In this document: positions 62,955-64,000 of the stretch, one piece after another
How the letters are laid out: every line of letters starts with the position of its first letter
Numbering within the stretch: position 1 is the first letter of the stretch
From: Hyphomicrobium sp.
Lineage (GTDB): Bacteria; Pseudomonadota; Alphaproteobacteria; Rhizobiales; Hyphomicrobiaceae
Direction of reading: 5' to 3'
DNA: 64,000 nucleotides
Assembly: GCA_002928515.1 (NCBI GenBank)
Contig: PERI01000002.1
Coordinates: 372,001 to 436,000 of the forward strand
The notes under the pieces: model-generated
What the model saw: only the letters and a program-made list of their open reading frames with translations
The model's database searches: none
What the model was told of the DNA's origin: nothing
Made by a program: the position numbers and the translations under genes

Positions 62955-63677
62955 TCAGCGCGCATCCGCAGGGATGAGTTTGCCTGCAAATACCACGGGC
63001 CCAGTTGGTGCCCCCGTGGTGGATCCACCCTCAGGTTCAAGGCTAACGGCAAACGTTGCGGCTTCGATCACGTCAGGTTGGTAGGCTGCCAGTGATGGGC
63101 GTTGCATCGCCGTTGGCTCATCAATAACACCCAGCGATTTCGGTGCACCAAGACTGTCGTGCACGAGCCAGAGTTCATAGCTTTTGCCCGCTTCCGGCTT
63201 TGCAGCGACGGGACGTACTGTCATCAATCTGTTGTCAACATCAACAGATACAAGAAACGCGGGAGAGGCTGCGTCTTTCTGTAAAACGGCAACCAAATTT
63301 TTGGACGGTGGTTTAGGTGTCAGCTCGCGCACGCCAATGAAGACGATGAGACTTGCAGCTAGAGCCGACGCAATCGCTGCCGAGTTGCGCCAGAAGCTGA
63401 CGCTTCTCTTGAGTTTCATGACATCGGCGTTCGATTGTGTGCGCAGACCGCTTGCGCTCGACATGCGCATCTGAATTTGCGGATAGATGTGATCGGGTGG
63501 CGTTATCTCAGGGATAGCTTCAAGTAATGGGCTCAGCCGCTGCTCCCATGCAACAATCGCCGTATCGAGCGCGCGTTCGCGCTGACGACGCGCCGCGACG
63601 GCCGTGCGTTCGGTCGCGTCCAACGTGCCAAGCACGTATTCGCCAGCCAGTCCGTCGATGTCGTCTTGATCGGTCAT
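62955..63677 (-). CDS. Anti-sigma factor, RskA-like
   Basis: The 240-residue protein has an N-terminal cytoplasmic domain (DIDGLAGEYVLGTLDATERTAV), one membrane helix (AAIASALAASLIVFIGVRE, near residue 105-125) and a periplasmic domain with GKSYELWLV and a final GPVVFAGKLIP, as in the RskA family of ECF anti-sigma factors. It holds the sigma factor inactive until a signal leads to its cleavage. It overlaps the end of the sigma gene by four bases. Confidence 0.9.
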   Translation of the reverse strand: MTDQDDIDGLAGEYVLGTLDATERTAVAARRQRERALDTAIVAWEQRLSPLLEAIPEITPPDHIYPQIQMRMSSASGLRTQSNADVMKLKRSVSFWRNSAAIASALAASLIVFIGVRELTPKPPSKNLVAVLQKDAASPAFLVSVDVDNRLMTVRPVAAKPEAGKSYELWLVHDSLGAPKSLGVIDEPTAMQRPSLAAYQPDVIEAATFAVSLEPEGGSTTGAPTGPVVFAGKLIPADAR

Positions 63678-64000
63678 CCGCCGAGGCAGCCTTTGAGTTG
63701 CGTTAAAGAACGACGCAGCCACGTTTTCACAGTATTCACCGGCTGGCCGAATTTTTCAGATAGCTCTTCGCGGCTCAAGCCTTCGCAATAGGCGAGCACG
63801 ACCATGTCGCGGCGCGGCGGTTCGAGGCGAGACAAGCAGTCGGCAAGGCGCTTACCGTCGTCGCCGCGCATGACCCTTGCCAGCGCAGATTCATCGTCTG
63901 ACTCGACGTCGAGCAATTCAGGATGATCTTCAATCGATTCTGGTCGCTTACGGCGCAATTCATCAAGCGCGCGGTTGCGCGCTATAGCCGCCATCCAGGA
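63674..64000 (-). CDS. ECF RNA polymerase sigma factor, C-terminal part
   Basis: About 108 residues are visible; the N-terminus is beyond the right edge. The end of region 2 (SWMAAIARNRALDELRRKR), a short acidic linker, and region 4 with a helix-turn-helix (GLSREELSEKFGQPVNTVKTWLRRSLTQL) are present. It is coupled by overlap to its anti-sigma factor. The set of sigma, anti-sigma and fasciclin suggests an envelope-stress or oxidative-signal regulon. Confidence 0.93.
   Translation of the reverse strand, partial: SWMAAIARNRALDELRRKRPESIEDHPELLDVESDDESALARVMRGDDGKRLADCLSRLEPPRRDMVVLAYCEGLSREELSEKFGQPVNTVKTWLRRSLTQLKGCLGG

Overview
The window looks like a chromosomal core segment of an alphaproteobacterium, most probably a member or close relative of the Hyphomicrobiales (Rhizobiales). 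I base this on gene order: hrcA-grpE-dnaK-dnaJ running away from a divergent rph; an F1-only ATP synthase operon atpHAGDC with no Fo genes attached; trxB followed by a LysR gene; an EnvC-like gene, ctpA and rppH in one direction; and a small twin-helix protein, a PduO-type adenosyltransferase, etfB, etfA and 3-hydroxybutyryl-CoA dehydrogenase in the other. By eye the GC content is in the mid 50s, lower than in many members of that order. No genus is claimed. No tRNA, rRNA, insertion sequence, prophage or CRISPR array was seen.

Layout. 1-5.4 kb: a histidine block (hisH end, hisA, hisF) interrupted twice. The first interruption is an opposite-strand module of two small SinR/Cas2-like proteins and one hypothetical gene. 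The second is a small unknown gene plus prfC (RF3). 5.5-9.5 kb: a GlsB-like membrane protein, DUF2878, endonuclease III, DUF2244, glyoxalase I, leuD and small unknowns. 9.5-13.1 kb: two zinc-protease-like genes and a FeeM-like N-acyl amino acid synthase, lying between leuD and leuC. 13.3-21.2 kb: LysR, trxB, an MHS-family transporter, MipA/OmpV, radC, map, an OmpA-like protein with a long coiled coil, and a small secreted protein. 21.2-28.1 kb: rplS and trmD, separated by an arsR-arsC-arsH operon and an L,D-transpeptidase, then DUF1330, pyrF and a flavin reductase. 28.2-34.0 kb: dnaJ, dnaK, grpE, hrcA. 34.0-38.2 kb: rph, an rdgB with an extra C-terminal domain, hemW, a DedA/YqaA-like gene and dsbB. 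38.2-46.3 kb: a gene-free structured stretch, HNH endonuclease, DNA glycosylase, gluQ, a DUF1287 protein, rsmI, yraN. 46.7-52.1 kb: atpHAGDC with one small cysteine-containing gene between atpD and atpC. 52.1-56.4 kb: two tandem RppH-like Nudix hydrolases, ctpA and an EnvC-like gene. 56.7-62.1 kb: cobalamin adenosyltransferase, rhomboid protease, etfBA, hydroxybutyryl-CoA dehydrogenase and an SDR. 62.2-64.0 kb: fasciclin protein, anti-sigma factor and a truncated ECF sigma factor.

The most unusual observation is at 0.3-1.85 kb. The intergenic DNA in front of the two Cas2-fold-like genes carries two sequences, at 1361-1375 and 1408-1422, that match exactly the alphaproteobacterial LexA box GTTC-N7-GTTC. 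Two further palindromes lie beside them. This suggests a DNA-damage-inducible unit of paired Cas2/SinR-like proteins with no CRISPR locus in the window. Other points to check are an L19 protein with a helix-hairpin-helix tail, an RdgB fused to what looks like a DUF7660 domain, the extra gene between atpD and atpC, the FeeM-like synthase beside two metallopeptidase-like genes, and an arsenic operon without an efflux pump that splits trmD from rplS.
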